NCBI RefSeq assembly: GCF_047495875.1
Contig: NC_092458.1
Span: 105,836,227 to 105,900,226 of the forward strand
DNA: 64,000 bases
From: Pithys albifrons albifrons
Lineage: Eukaryota; Chordata; Aves; Passeriformes; Thamnophilidae
Direction: 5' to 3'
Position numbers and translations under genes: made by a program. Positions 25,201-39,700 of the stretch are shown here, piece after piece. Position 1 is the first letter of the stretch. Every line of letters starts with the position of its first letter. The notes below the pieces were generated by a model, which saw only the letters and a list, made by a program, of their open reading frames with translations, was not told where the DNA came from and made no database searches.

Positions 25201-27430
25201 GCCCATTCAACTAAGCACAGGTGTCATGCAGCTAAGTTGCTATTAATTTCAGATCTAGAAATGCTGAATTAGTGGTTGCTTTTCCACCAAGTTTTTGCCC
25301 TTTACTGCATTGAGCTTCAATGCTGATTAGAGCTCAGCTGCAGACCTCATCTCTGGCTGGTTCCAACACCAAGAGACTGCTATATAGAAGGGAACAAACC
25401 GCTGCACCCAGTTCAAGGTTCTTCACCAGAGTAGCAAAAACTGTAGTCCTTAGGCCTTGGTGGGCAATTGCTGCTCATCCTTGTCTCTCTAACTGAAGTG
25501 GTCCTGCGTGCTCTGACCTATAGTAGCAGAAGGATAATCACCTTTCCATGGCTCCAGCAGGGGTGGAGGAGGAAGCAGGTTCATGGATGCTCTTCTGTGC
25601 AACCTTTTCTTGAAACCGTCTTCTTGTGCACATCTCAGCAATTCCAACACTGATGGTTACGGGGCTCAGCAAAGGTGTCAAAGCCTATTCAGCAACACCT
25701 TTGGACTCTGAAGACTTTCTTAGCAGTACATCTGAGACCACCAAGAGATATTTTATAAATGAACAATCTATGCCCAACATCCTGTTCAGGCCCAAAATGA
25801 ACAAAGAAGTAGGCTCAGAGATTAGCTTTTCACAGATACTTCCCAGTACCAGAATCAAACATTTTCCAGATTTTAAGAGCAAGGACCCCTGCTTTTTTAT
25901 GTCACAGGCATCAGGTCTCACACTGGATTCAACCCTACAACTATCTTGCAAGTTGCAACTCCCTTAGTATCACCTGTTTAATTTGGCTTTAAGAATGGAA
26001 TTTCTAATTTTAAGATATTAAATTATTAGGGAATTCTACTGGAGTTTTATTCTGTGCTAAGGTGATATTTTCTGGTTACCAAAGTCACCACACACCTAGA
26101 ACAGTCCACAGACTGGATTGGTTTTTATTTAAATGATGACAAAAGTCTGTGAATTGTAATAGCCCTGATGGGCAATAGGAATGAATGTGGAAGGTAGGGA
26201 GAATTGATTAGCTAGTGGGATACCAGTAAATACAAAGTGCTTAATCACAGGCAGACTCAGCACCTTGATCTCCCAATCAATAGCACTTGCAGGTTCAGCG
26301 CACACAAGGAAGACTTGGGTTTAAAAAGAAGATAAAAGGTGCTCTCTGTTATTTTTACAGTGTTCTATACTTGCATATCCTATTTCATCCTAGCAGTCCA
26401 AAGGCTTTTGCAATTTTGTAAACGAAGCAAACACTTCACCCATTTCAGAGAGAAAATATACCAGCTGTTCAGTATCTGAGAGTAGCATAGGTCTGGAAAT
26501 AAAGAGGGTACCATACCTCCTTGTAATTCTCTGATTTGAGAAAAGGGGATTTCAATAGGCAGCACTTTTAAATTTAAATAAGAGTTTAACCGAGATAGGG
26601 GCTAAATACCCATAGCCTGGCAGACATTCTACAAAGTTTTTGAATGGGCATGGGACCAACATGTACCGTGAAAGATGCCACCTTGACATCCATTATTACC
26701 TTCAGTGGGCAGGAGCACAGTAAAATCTGCAACTGGCCTAGGGATGAATGAGCTAGAAGGAGGCACATTTTGATTTATTCCTTTGGGCTAGGGGATAAAA
26801 AAAGGAAAACTAAAACCCATACACAAGGCTTATGTTTCAGACAGCAACCACCGAGCTGTCCCTGCTGTGAACTGATAACTGAGACTGATAATAAATGTGG
26901 CTTGACTCTATCAGCTGTACAGACTTATTGCACTCAGCTGAAAATAGAAATAAAGTCAAGCAGTACCAAAGATGGACCAAAATGGATTCTCAGAATATCA
27001 GGACCCCTGTGAACTTTGGCCATTTGGGTAATAGAAATCTTGGACACAGACCATCTCAGGATAGGCTTGAAAAACATCAATCCCAACTAACATTGGGTTA
27101 ATTTATATCTCAGGGGTCTAATTTCATATCTGTAAATGTTGTTTGTCGACTTCAAGATTGAAAAAAATAATTTTGGACTGGAATAGTATTGCATTTTACT
27201 ATTCAGCTTGAAATGCACTTCTAGGAAACAGGGAGATTTTATATTTCTATGATTCTTTTTTATGATATACCTTTGCTCTGTTCTTGTCATATATTGTTAC
27301 AATTTTTGGCAAGCAACAAGCAGCTTACCCTTAGTAATTGAAAGATATTTTTCAGCCTTAAGCTGGCTGCCTGCTGGCACATCTGATCTTATGCTGCTGC
27401 ATGTGCTGGTGGAAATGAAAGGGCTGTGAG
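19216..27430. other. Unique AT-rich DNA, no gene seen
   Basis: No known exon, RNA gene or repeat family is visible. Frames of 110-130 codons at 22032-22424, 22937-23275, 24210-24545 and 25626-25967 have no recognisable domain. A/C-rich simple sequence occurs at about 20362-20400. A candidate conserved noncoding block lies at about 26160-26310. Confidence 0.5.
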
Positions 27431-27492
27431 ACAAAGAGCCACAGCCATGTTGCTGCTGGGCTGCACGGAGCTGCTCGGGAAGTGGGAATTCG

Positions 27493-27524
27493 TATAAATA
27501 GCCTGTTCCATCCCAAGTCACTTC
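27493..27524 (+). promoter_or_regulatory. Candidate TATA/initiator core promoter
   Basis: A full TATAAATAG box (27493-27501) is followed by TCACTTC (27518-27524), which fits the YYANWYY initiator with its A at 27520, 27 bases after the first T of the TATA. The 60 bases upstream are GC-richer than the surroundings. An ATG in good context (ACAATGG, 27582) opens a frame of only 40 codons, ending at 27704. No known gene starts here, and such pairs do arise by chance in 64 kb. Confidence 0.2.
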
Positions 27525-27704
27525 TCTATATCTTAATACTGCTTCTCAGAGCTGATAGAAAAGCTGTGGGAGATTTCAACAATGGCAAGTTCACAATTCC
27601 CAAAGACTGAAAAGCAAGAAAAAGAAATACTTTTCTTATTCTTTTCCCAAGAGCCTCATTTTTTAAAAAATATTTTATCTAGGAGTACATCTTCATCCCA
27701 ATGA

Positions 27705-30700
27705 GTTCCTGCAGGTCTCCTGCAGCTTCCTCTCCCATTGTCACCCAGTTGCACTGTTTTCCATGGGTTACTGCTCTTGTCAACATTCACCAAGCATTTT
27801 CCATCTCTCCTCTGTGTAAATCCATATAACCATATTCTATTGCTAAAGCATGGAGAAAAGGCCGCATTGCTTAAGGTAACATTCCACATGGTATCTCCAG
27901 AGTTTTTGGAGCTCTGAGGGATCATCTGATGGCATTATTGAGGGCATTTGAGGCATCTCATGCCTGCAGAGCCAAGGCAATGGAAAATGTCAAGACTGAG
28001 ACTGGAACAAATGGAAAGACTTAGCAAAAACAGTGGCTGTAAACAAAAAAAATAGGCTGAAATTAGGGATAAAGACAGAAAAAAAGTAAAAGAGAAACAT
28101 TCTCTTACCATGGAAACTATTGGTGCTACATATAGATAAAGGTCTGACAGCTTTTCCTTTTCAAATCCCCTATTTACAGGGATTATATAGCTCAGATGTG
28201 GAAAGTCTCTGAAATATGGCTTGCAAGGTCTCAGGAAAGAGGCTTTAAAAATATATTTAACTATTTAATTCCAAAGTAGAAGACTATATATGTTAAATAT
28301 TTTTAAAAGTTATGCAAAAAGAAAAAGCCAGAACAGCTTAGCACACCCCTTTAGCCCATGTTAAGATTTTTTAATTAATCGTTTAAAAATTTGCTGCATC
28401 ATTTCTGGAGATATTCCAGTTATTTAGACCCTTCACATGAGTTCTAAATCCAGCAGAGACTATTTTTGATTAACTAGGTGTAGCCATCCACTTGTATTTT
28501 TCTTGCTGGGTGCTATACATTACTTGAAGATGGAAGAGGGAGACAAGAATCACTGAAGTCCCTTTGTCACTAGCAGGATGTTTCTAGGCAAGGATGACTC
28601 TCAGACCATCAAACCTGAAAGTGATCTTTGACTGTCACATCCTCAAAGTAATGAAAAATCCCTCTGAAGCAGGAGTGAATATCTGTTCTTTGACTGCATG
28701 AAAACAACTTGAAGAATACAGCTCTGCTTACAAGTGGTCAAAACTCCGAGTTCAAATTCACCACCTGGAAATATTTTGCAGCATTTTCTTAAAAACAGCC
28801 ACTTCTGCAAGTGTTCCTGCTAAAAGACTCACTCTTTCAATACACTGTTTACAAAGAATAAGCACAAAGTGGACATTAGAGCAGAGCAAATAAAAGAGGT
28901 GTCTATTTGCAAATCTGATGGCTGTAGCTGGTTCACTCTTCTGTCCTCACAGGAGTTTTATAGAAGTTTTGTAAGTAGTCACTTTTTTATTTTTAGCCAT
29001 TCACACCACATTATTAAGAAGTGATGACTGTGTAAAAATATTTATATTTCTATTAAATTCACTATGCTCACAAGCAGATTTAAAGGTTCTTGGGCCCACC
29101 TGGTGGCAGAGAACATAGAAATGACTACCTAGGTATCAGGAGTTAGAATTTTGCACATAATCAGAAGACAATCAAAATTTTTAAAGCCTTAGAACCCACA
29201 TAATTGGACACATTTCTTTAAAAACTGAGGATGAAAACAGACTGCTGAAATAAATGTAGTAATTTTCCTCCAGGTTTTTATTTGTTTCAATCTAAGTAGT
29301 GTTTCAGTGCACCAGTGACCCTTTAGACCTGAAAAATACGCTCAAAAATGCAAGTTTGTATTCTTAATACTGTGGGATAAGATGCTCTTGATATGACACA
29401 GACTACTGACATCTAGGTCTTCAGAGGAAACAGAAAGTGCTTTGTGCATGGATTGGAAGCATTGAACTTTCCATGAGGAGTTCCAGCTTCAAATGCTGTT
29501 TAAACCTGTCCACGTCTGAACCATCCAGCAGAGGTGCAAGAGGTGCTCATTTCTTGATGGAGATGTGCCAAGGCAGAGGGAGCTGGGAAAAACTGCTCTG
29601 TGCAATACATGCCTTGGCACACAGTGCTTGTGAACATGTCACAGCGATTAAAAGGAGGGAGAGAAAGTGCACTGAACTGGCAGATGTCACTGTTCCAGCA
29701 TCTGCACTGGCCGGGATTTGTTCCTGGAGGATGAGCGGGTGGATTCCTGGCTCACAGCTGGTGGAGGTGCCTCTGCACAGCGCTGTGCTGGGCAAAGCCA
29801 GAGCAGAGCAACAGGAGAATGAGGAATGGGACAAATTTAGGGATTTGAGCTTATGGAGTTTTGTTAGATAACCTTTTCTGCTCTTTCTGTTGGATTCAGT
29901 GTCCTGGATGCTGGGAAAGAAAGGATATGGGAAGTCACATCTTAAAAAAATCCCTTGCCATTTCTGTTCCAGAAATAAAGTAGACTTCAAAAGCTCAAAA
30001 ACTGTAATTCTTGTTGCTTGCAGTATTTTTATTAACTACTGAATAAGATGTCTTCATTATGTTCACAACCCACTTATGTCTGGACAGGTGAGGGCCTTTC
30101 TAAATGTTGCTGACTATAGAGACCTGCTTTCAAAAACAAGAAAGCTCCTCAAACACACATTCCTTTCAAGAAAAGAAAAAATGAGTGGAATATTACCTTA
30201 ATCTTGGACCATGCTGCAAACCTGCTGTGTCCAAGGTGGATGCAAATTTTGGGATGGGACAAAACTCCAGAAAAAAATCAGCTACTTTCATAAATCCAAA
30301 AGAAATTTAATTACATTGATAAAATCCTACCTTTTAAATGGATCTCACCTTTCTTTTCCCTTCAGCTCCATGCCCTTTGTCTTCTATAGAAATTACAGGA
30401 TATGCAGGAGTGAAAAATCTGTGAAATAGGTGGGTTTTTTACACTAACAAAAAGTGACACAATACCTTACTACAACAGATACTTAGAACTTCAGATATGT
30501 ATATAACTTTTCTATAGGTGCTTGTACAGTATGACTTTGCTTTAAAAGAATTTTTTTGAAATAAATTGCAATGCTAAATAAAAGCCTGGTTCTGCATTTG
30601 GTTTTTTGCCACAAGTGTCAAATGTATTTTAAGTCACCTAAGTCTCTGCACATAGTTTCTAAAATCTACAGCCATAAAAAATTATAGCAATTTGATTGGC

Positions 30701-33700
30701 AGTATGCTTTGAATGTAATTAATACAATGAAAATAAAACATGAAAAAGTGTGATTGATTCTCTGTGTGTACATATTTTCATACTCAATACAAGAACAGCA
30801 CTAAATCCCAAGAGTAAAAAAGCTCCTATTCACAATATTGGTTATCCAACTTCACCAGAATATAATTGGCCCTCAGGGGTTACAACAAAGAGTAACAAGT
30901 AAAATATATAGAAGAGTGGAAAATGAGAGTAGGTTGTTTTAAAATGGAATTATTTTATGGTATCTAAAATAATGATTGTTGAAGCCAGCTCTTTTTAATT
31001 CATTTTAATGAAAATAGAAAATGAAATTTAAAATCTATTTATTGTTAACATGCTTATCAGTGGAAGAAAAAAAGACAAAATTAAAAAAGGCTGAGATTAT
31101 CTGCAGATACTCTCACTTCTTCTGAAAAGTCAGTTTTCATCAATTACATTTTGCAATCACAAAAACAAAACAAAACAAACAAAGAAATCTGAGCACCCCA
31201 GCTTTTTATACTCAGTGTTTCTATGGATGCTTAAGGACTATATGGAAGAAAACAGGGAGTAGGTTCATTTTAAAAAAAAACGACTGGTAGTGATTTAGGA
31301 TGACTTCCATGCCTCAATTCCCTTGGAGATGTTGAAGGACCAGACGGAAAGATGATTTGGTGAATATATTGGGAAAAGTGGGTTTCAGAAAATGATGAGG
31401 TGTCATATGACAGGCAACGACCTGCTCCAAAGCTCCCTTCCTGAGTTTCTTATCCCTGGGATTTTAAGATTACGTGTTTGTGATGGTGGCATGTATTTTA
31501 AAATATTATCACTGACCCCGTTGCTGCAGTGCTGCCCCTGCCAGGCACTACACAACAAAGACTTTCTGTGCCCAGGAGAGTTCATAATTAGCTCAATGAT
31601 GAGAGGCAATAAGCAGATGTAATTAACTGCAGGGGCAACAGGGGACAGTGAGATGTTTCTGCACAAGGGATGAATGACACTGCAGGCACAGCACCCAAAT
31701 GCCACCAAATGTTTCATAGGCATGTTAAGGCAGGCAGGTCTGAGTGAGAGCTAAAGGAGGCTAAAGCACCGGCTTTGTTGACTTTTACAGATTCTACAGA
31801 GTCTACCTCCCTTAGTGAAGCTTCAGTCTCCCAGGGGATCAAGGACAACCACTGGGCACTGGGAATGGGGTAACAAGTGCAAACACAAGAAAAGGGGCAG
31901 GGCCGGAAGAAGAGCAGAGGTCATTCCCTTGGTAAGACAAGGCAAAGTGAGACAGGACTGAAACAAGAGCTGTAAAAGAGGGGCTACTGCTGCCAAAAGG
32001 ATAAAGCAGATCAGGAAGGATCTGCAGTTCTTCCAAAACTGAATTGCCAAGTCAAAAACCACTTTCTGTATAAAATGCAGTTTGATGGCTCAAGTAGTGG
32101 CACTGTGAGCAATGAGTCTAAAAGTCTCTGCATTGTTGAAGGCAGGTGTGGAGATCAGTACAGTCAAAAAGAAATAAGTTTGTATTTACTTTTTTGCTAG
32201 TATAAGAAATTACATTTAAAAGTATATAGAGCGATGACTACTAGAATTGTTATGCCAGAGATTTAAAAGTTAGAAAAATGAGAAAACTCAAAGTTGTCTG
32301 CGCAACCTCACTTCAACCCCTGGAAGCAGATATAGTCTTTCCTTATAAGGTCACAGAGAGTTTTTGTCTTGTTGTGACTTCTGCTGGATCCCCTGTGTCA
32401 CCCCCCTGTTTGGCCTTACAAGTTCTCAGAGAAAAACAAACACACAATGTGGCTCATTTTAGGAAGTATTCACAACAAAATGAGCTAAGGTGGCTGGCAT
32501 ACAATATTCCTTCAAGGTAAATATTGTAAATTTTGACAACAGTAACAAATTATCCACAGTTATGTTCTGCTATTAAAAGGAAGATAATACAAACACTCAT
32601 CTTCATACCTTAATTTAAAAAACCCTCAGTGTTATGCTTTTTCTCAAAATGGATGACATTCACTTGATTACTGTAAGAATAACCACACAGCTCTAACCAC
32701 AACAAATTATCCATCACTCCCACATCTTACACTGTTAATGGCAATATAAGTACAATCTTCAAAAGCATCCAGTAATGGCAGACTAAAGGCTGTTTCATTG
32801 CTTGTCCAAAAATAGCAGAAAACTACCTTTTATATAATTCCAAGGGCTCTGTACTTTCTAGAAAATGTATTTCTTACTCCTATCTGCACCTTGTCAGACA
32901 AAAGCTGTATGTCTTAGAAGTTGTAATATGCCCTTTGCTTCAGGCAGACTTGGTTTTCCAGTCAGTGGGAGCTTATTATCTTGAATTACATTAGTTACCT
33001 CTGCAATGTAAAACTGCCTATAATATACCTTGGTATTATTGTGTTGTATTGACAGAAAATACTAAAATGGGAAATGTAACTGATGGATGTGGCATTAAGC
33101 AACTCCTGGGAGGACTGACAAGCAATGGATGTCCTAATAGAACAAGAACAATGGAGATTAAATAAAGACCTGGGGTTTTGTCCTGCAAATTATCTGAAGA
33201 AAGAGACTATTTCTAATATTATCTATTCGAATAATCAAGTGCCAAAGGAGCACAGGGACTACCATGCTGAGGAAGACCAAGGAATAATACTAAGGTTTGC
33301 TTTTCTACCAGTGATATACAGAAGACATTTAGGATGAAAATACAAAGCCCAAATGGCACATGCTTTAATTGTAGTTTCTATAGGGTCAGAAGGTGAGTTT
33401 CTCCTGACCTCAGCCACTCTGATTATGCTGTGAAATATGATGGCACTCTGTAATTTTCATCTTGATTACTGTAAGAGTAGTTTGCACCCTCATTTATATT
33501 TACCCTTCTGTATTAGCTGATACAATCTCCTAGTAACAGGATTAAAAGGCACTGAAATACAAAAATAGGTCATTAGAGACAAATTACATTTTTAACTAAT
33601 GTGATTCTTAAGGCTCAGAAGTGATAATCATCTGATGGTGGCAGGCAAAAAACCCCCAACAAAATCCTTCAAAAACCATGGCTAAGCTTGCACTTAAGAT

Positions 33701-36700
33701 GAAGCTAAATTTATTTGGTGTCAGCAGTATGTTCGTTGTCTTGTCTTCCACTGCAAATGGCATGTCAGCCCCTCTAGGATCCACATGGCAGTGCCATAGT
33801 CACCTTGAAGCCAAAGGGGAATTCCCTCTTAACGGTCTGTGCCATAGGCCCAGATAATCAAAAAGCAGCACCTCCATTCTTTCCTGTTGATCTGGCCCAT
33901 GACTTTCATTCACTTTACTGCTGCAGTCAGCCAACCTCCTGCATCTTGGCTCATGCTCCAAGACTCCGGCTAAGCTGTTTTTGCAAGTTCTTCCTTAATG
34001 TCTCATGTTCAACATGTTACTTCTGTCTCATGGGAGGTTTTTTCTAAAATCTTTGTGATCTGAAACTGTGTTTTCTCTCCCCACGCTTTCTTTTCCCTGT
34101 AGGCTCCCTTCATGAGGAGCTTCTAAAACTTTTTCAAATAATTTGGTTGATAAAGGTAACTTTCCCAATTCTTCTCCCACTTGAGAGAATAATCATCATT
34201 TTCTCTGGATTCCTTTAGGTATACTCAGGTTGTTCTTTCCATGACTTTCTCAGCCATGGATTTCTCTGCAATCTGCTTTTACTGCTGCCTTTGGGCTACT
34301 GGACATCCTTTTTTCAACATTCATTCTAAAAAAATCTCAGCTATCTTGGGGTGGGTTAAACCACCAAAACATATTCAGCTGGGAAAGGAAAATGGAGTAA
34401 GGCAATTCTTGAGCAAGAGTTAGCATGCTCAGTCACACACACAGATGGAATAATATGAAAAGTTTAGTGGTTACATTTTCATTTCCAATCTACTATGTTT
34501 TTTACAAGCATGCAGCTATTTCAATATACTAAAGCAAGTATCACTGGGAAGTCAAACAAGAATCATGAACCTCCCAGCCTATTATATGCAAGGCTCTTGA
34601 AGAAAATGTACAGAGAAATAAATCATGCTTATTAGCAATGTTTTATTCATTACTTTGTGTATTCTTTAGATTTCTATGTGTTTATTTTCACTAGATCCAG
34701 GCACCCAATCATGAAGAAAGGAAAGCATCTTTCCTGACATAACACTTTAGATGGTTTAGGGGTCGCAGAGTGTGTGAATTGCAATTTAGAATTATTATAC
34801 TTTGGGCATTTCACATCAAAATTATGACATAGATAATGGAATGAGTGAGGTAAGTAACATATGTTAATAGAAATCTGCATACCCCAAAAGATGATGAGGT
34901 GGAACTCACCTGACACATTGATGCTACATATAAGTCAACAATGAATCCATCTTCTCTATTGCTGGTATACTAAAGCAATATCACCTGCAACTGGAATGTA
35001 CTTGTGCCCCAAACAAAGCCCTGAATGTCCAGGAACTCTGCAGTTTTCTGATCTCTGACTTTTAAATTACCTTGTCTGAAAGTGTAATGTACTAATAAAA
35101 CTGACCGAGAAAAAGAATTTCTAATAACGAAAGACATCAGTGCGTATAGCACAGTATCAAGCTTTGGTTGATGCTAAGACACTTCCCAGGTGGTCCTCAG
35201 CTCATTTGGATTGCTAAACCTCTCCTGGAGTACCTGGTAAAGGGCCAGAGTCTTTGCAGGGTGAGAACCCTTCTTGGCCTGAGCAGGAACCTTCATGGTG
35301 AAGATTGGATAATCCAGAAGAACAAGTTGCTCAGAACTGACTGCTCCTCTGCTCTGGATAATGACCAGATTTGCAGTAGGAAGCCAAGATCATAGTCAAA
35401 AGCTTTTCAGTACAGTGAAGAGTAACATAGTTTAATAATAAAAAAAATCTTCAAATTAATTCCTCTTTTTCCCATTCTAATTAAATTCCTTGTTCAAATT
35501 TACCAGATATCAATTGTCCCTATGTATTTATCCTTCTTACAAAAAAGGGATGCTATCTGAAGCACTGAAGATGCTAATGAGGAATTTAAAATCATCTTAT
35601 TCTATTTAATTCAAATTGCCAGCCACTGTGGTTTTTTACAACCAGTGTGCTTTACCAGGCATCTTCTGGACTTTTTAAACCATGAACTTGCTTTTAAATG
35701 TATAAACACAGAACTAAGGGGCATAATGAGTTGTGATGCTTCCAGGTTTCATGCATCTGTTTTTTCTTCTCTTAGTGCTGTGCCACAGCTCTGACTTGCA
35801 GCTGGACAAAGAGGAGGGCTGCACTGAGTTGCACTTCAAATATTCCACCATGAGAATTCCACCATATTTTTCCCCAGCAGCAGGAGAAAGCAGATCAAGG
35901 ATGTTGTTTCACACACATTCACGTACTCACGCACACATTGCTGACTCCGGAGCAGCTTTGACTGAAAAGAAGTGATAACCAGGGGGGAAGTTGCAGTTAG
36001 TTTAAATCAGAGGGAAAGGAACTAAACATCAAAAAGTTGTAAACTCACACAGCTTCAAGCCATTGTTTCACACACTCTCACAAACGGTGATTAGATGGAA
36101 ACACAGCAGGTGTAAAAACAAAATCTGCCCTTAATGGCTATGTTGGAAAAAAGCTTTTGTCTGAGGTACGTTTAGTATACCTCTCATGCTGTTTCATGGT
36201 TAGGATATTTCCCCCTAAGGTAATGTGTCAGGTATTGATAAGTTTGTTTTAAATTCTGTATAATTAAAGCAGTAAATAGAATACTGACATGTCTGTGACC
36301 TGAAACACCATATAATAGATAAGTATACGTGGGACTGTGCTACGGGAAACATGCATAGAATAAACCAGAGGTCGGCCAATGTTCTCTGCTCTCAGCAAAA
36401 TTACCTGTTTACTCTAAATCATGCACCAGCATTAAAATTGCAAGAAGAAAGTTCCCCTCCTCCCTTCACTGCTGAGACAGATGGAGCAGACCTCCAGCTG
36501 GAGGCTTTTCAATGTTTTTGTGGATGGAACTGATATATCCAGAAATTAAAAGCTGTATCTATTTGAGTTTTTTTCTTTTGTGATAAGTATGCTAATTAGA
36601 TAAAACTAGCACAGACAGTTGCAAACCCATTGCTACAAGATATACTGTTTAATATCCACTCTAGCAATGAAAGTGATTGTTTGTGTTAGAAAAAAGAAGC

Positions 36701-39700
36701 CAAGGAGAAAGGTTATTGTATTGTGTCTGCAGCTTTCCCTCCTAATATGTAATTCTCATTACTCTGTAAAGGGAAAATCAATACCCTCTTTAAGTTGCCC
36801 TGGATTCAAAAACGATAGAACTTTTACCCACTGTGTGGTAGTGCTTTAGAGTGATCATGAGGCATATTATGCAATGCTGGGTTTTACAAAGCTCTGAAGT
36901 TCATTTTAACATTTTTAATTGTGCCATTGAGTCTTGTCCAGACCAGTAAAAAAGAAACATTTAAAGTGCTATGATTTTTGAGCAGAAATTTAACTCTCTC
37001 CTTCTGCTGCTTCTTAGCACCTTACTGTTCCCCTCAGCTTTGATTTAGATGAGAGATTTTACTCTCAATTCTGGAAGATTAAAGGCAGCCATGGCATCCA
37101 GAATTTTTGACAATAAGAAAAGAAGTACCAATCAGGTTCATACATTTATTAGGGTTTACATACCAAGAGGCTATGTCTGTAACAGAGACACAAAAGTAAT
37201 TTGCTTCAATTTTTCCTTTTCAGTTATAAGATCATATTCTCAACCAGAATAGATTAGAAAGACTGAGAAAAACAGCTAGGTCATCACTGAAAATGATAAG
37301 GAAATAAAAAAAAGTTTTAGTTTCATTATAGCACATTATATTATTTACATTTTAGAAAAACCCAGCAAACTAGCGACACTTTGGAACACAAAGGAACAAT
37401 GAAAAGGAATAATGGAGGCACGTACTGTGGAGGAGGAGCTCTTACTGCCAGATGTGAAGGAGCAACTGGGCTCACAGTAAAACAAAGCCTGGAGTCAGCA
37501 CCTGGAGGAACAACCTCTCTATAAGCTAGGACTTAGTTACCAACATTAGTTGCCAACAACGAGTTAACAAAGAGAAGTGTAAGAATGTTTCTCACAAGAA
37601 TTCTCTTGCAAAAAAAATTCCTTAGGCTTAAAGAGATCAGTATCATCCCTGAGATCATAAACTCCATGTTCAGCACCAAAACCTCAAGCCCCCTCTCCTT
37701 GGCATACGGTTTCCATCTACACAAACACATTTAAGCATGAATGCAAACCTCTCCTTAAGCAGGTGTTGGAGAGCTTTGAGGCTCTGTGCACCAAAGCAGA
37801 AACCAACTCCATTCTGGAGGGCAGTTTCCTCCTGCTGGGCCGTTCTGTACTATGGGCTGGACAAGGGCCTGCATGAAAGCTATTATTTACCACTTAGGAG
37901 GGATCTCAGGTCTGGATCCAAATCCTGATCCTGACTCATCAGTTCACAATGATAGGATTTCCTTAATTTCAGCCTCAGAATCCAAGTTATACATTACCTT
38001 TTCCCATACTTCCCATATTCTTTTCTCTCTTTCTTTACTTATTTTTTTTAATATGGAACAGAGAATTTTAATTTGATATATGTAAAAAAAAAAACAAACC
38101 AAGAAAAAATTGCCATTGCCACCTGCTTCTTTCCCCTCACCATCACTCACTAAAGACACCATCTGGGAATGACTAGCAACCAAAGCAGGGAGTGAGCAGT
38201 CCATATGTTAAAATTTAAAATTTGACAGCCCGATTCTGGCCTTTCCATCACCCACTATTTTTCTATTTTACAGTTTCAGTAATATAACTAGTCTCTCCAA
38301 CATTTGCAAGGACTAAACCATTTTTTTTAACAGTGGATGGATTTTTATTGTAGGGTAAATTTTTCATTTAAGCTAAAATCCAGTAAATTCCTTCCACTCA
38401 GACTTCTTCCTAAAATTTAATGTGAAATGGGATGAGACATTCAATTATCAAAACCCACGGCAATTACTGTGCAACTCATGTTTTAGATTATTGGACTAGA
38501 AAGAAAGACGAGAACGAAAACACAGTTCTCTCTTTTGCAGTAGTTTGTGGAAATGGCAGAGCTCTGGATACTGTTAAAATTTTTTGTCAAGACTCTTAAG
38601 CAAAAAAATATTTTTTTTAAAAAAATGAAATGTGTTCATATCACTACAAAAATAGGCAGAAGAAATCCAAAGGAAAATATGCACCTGAAATTATGTTTGT
38701 TGCTTACTTGCTATCCCTGGACCCAATTTTCCACTTTTTCCAAGAGCAACTCCACTTATAATAATGAAACTTGTAGATGTGTACCTCTGTAAAGGCTTTT
38801 GGTGCACATTCATGTGGGGAACATTATAATCTAGGCTTAAGCAGATGGAGGAAAATAAACTTGTGAAAAAGGCCAGACACAGAAACTATTACATGTACAA
38901 AACAAAGCCAGACTGAAACATTAGACTGAATATCAGCAGATCTAGTACATTTATCTTTTGAATGGATACATTTGTTTTAAAGGCACAAAAAGATTCTGTA
39001 AGACTATTTATGAACATCTGAAAGAAGTTTAGAAATTGTAAGACTTTACTATTACATACTGAATAAAACAAGCACCCAATAAGACTCTTTGAAAATGAAA
39101 ATATATTAAGCATTTACTTTAAAATAAACCCTCCAACTACACCTGATAAAAGCTTCTGAATGCTTTTGTACTCCACTCATAACCCTTTCAAGGTTATTTG
39201 GTGCCAAACCAAATACTGTTAATGCAACACAGAAAGTGTTCTGACCAGCCAGACAGCACAGTGGGTATCTCAAGGATGTGCATTAATTCAAGAAAATGTG
39301 AGGAGAGAAAGATGAGACTCATCAGAATACCTGTTGGGGAAACACAATTGATACTTTTAAAAGGTCCTGTGCACCCTCTAGGTGTAGGCAAAAACCAGCA
39401 AACTTTGCCACAGAGAAAAGGTTTACCTTGAGATGGCTCTGCTGGAAGAGCAGCATTAGGCAGGAAATAGCACTATACAGAGAGCTATTTCTTTTAGCCA
39501 CAGAGTTCTGAGATTTTCAGCTGAAGAACTAGTATGTTGTTTTAGTGAGAACCTATCCTGTAAAAAGCACATATTTTATACCTGCCCTCCCCCCTCCCCT
39601 CATATTTGGAACCCTACTGGCACGGCTGCCAGCTGTGACCAGACTGTCAATTATTTGGCTCCCTTGCTGGATGGTTGGAGCCAATCCAAGGCTTCTTATT

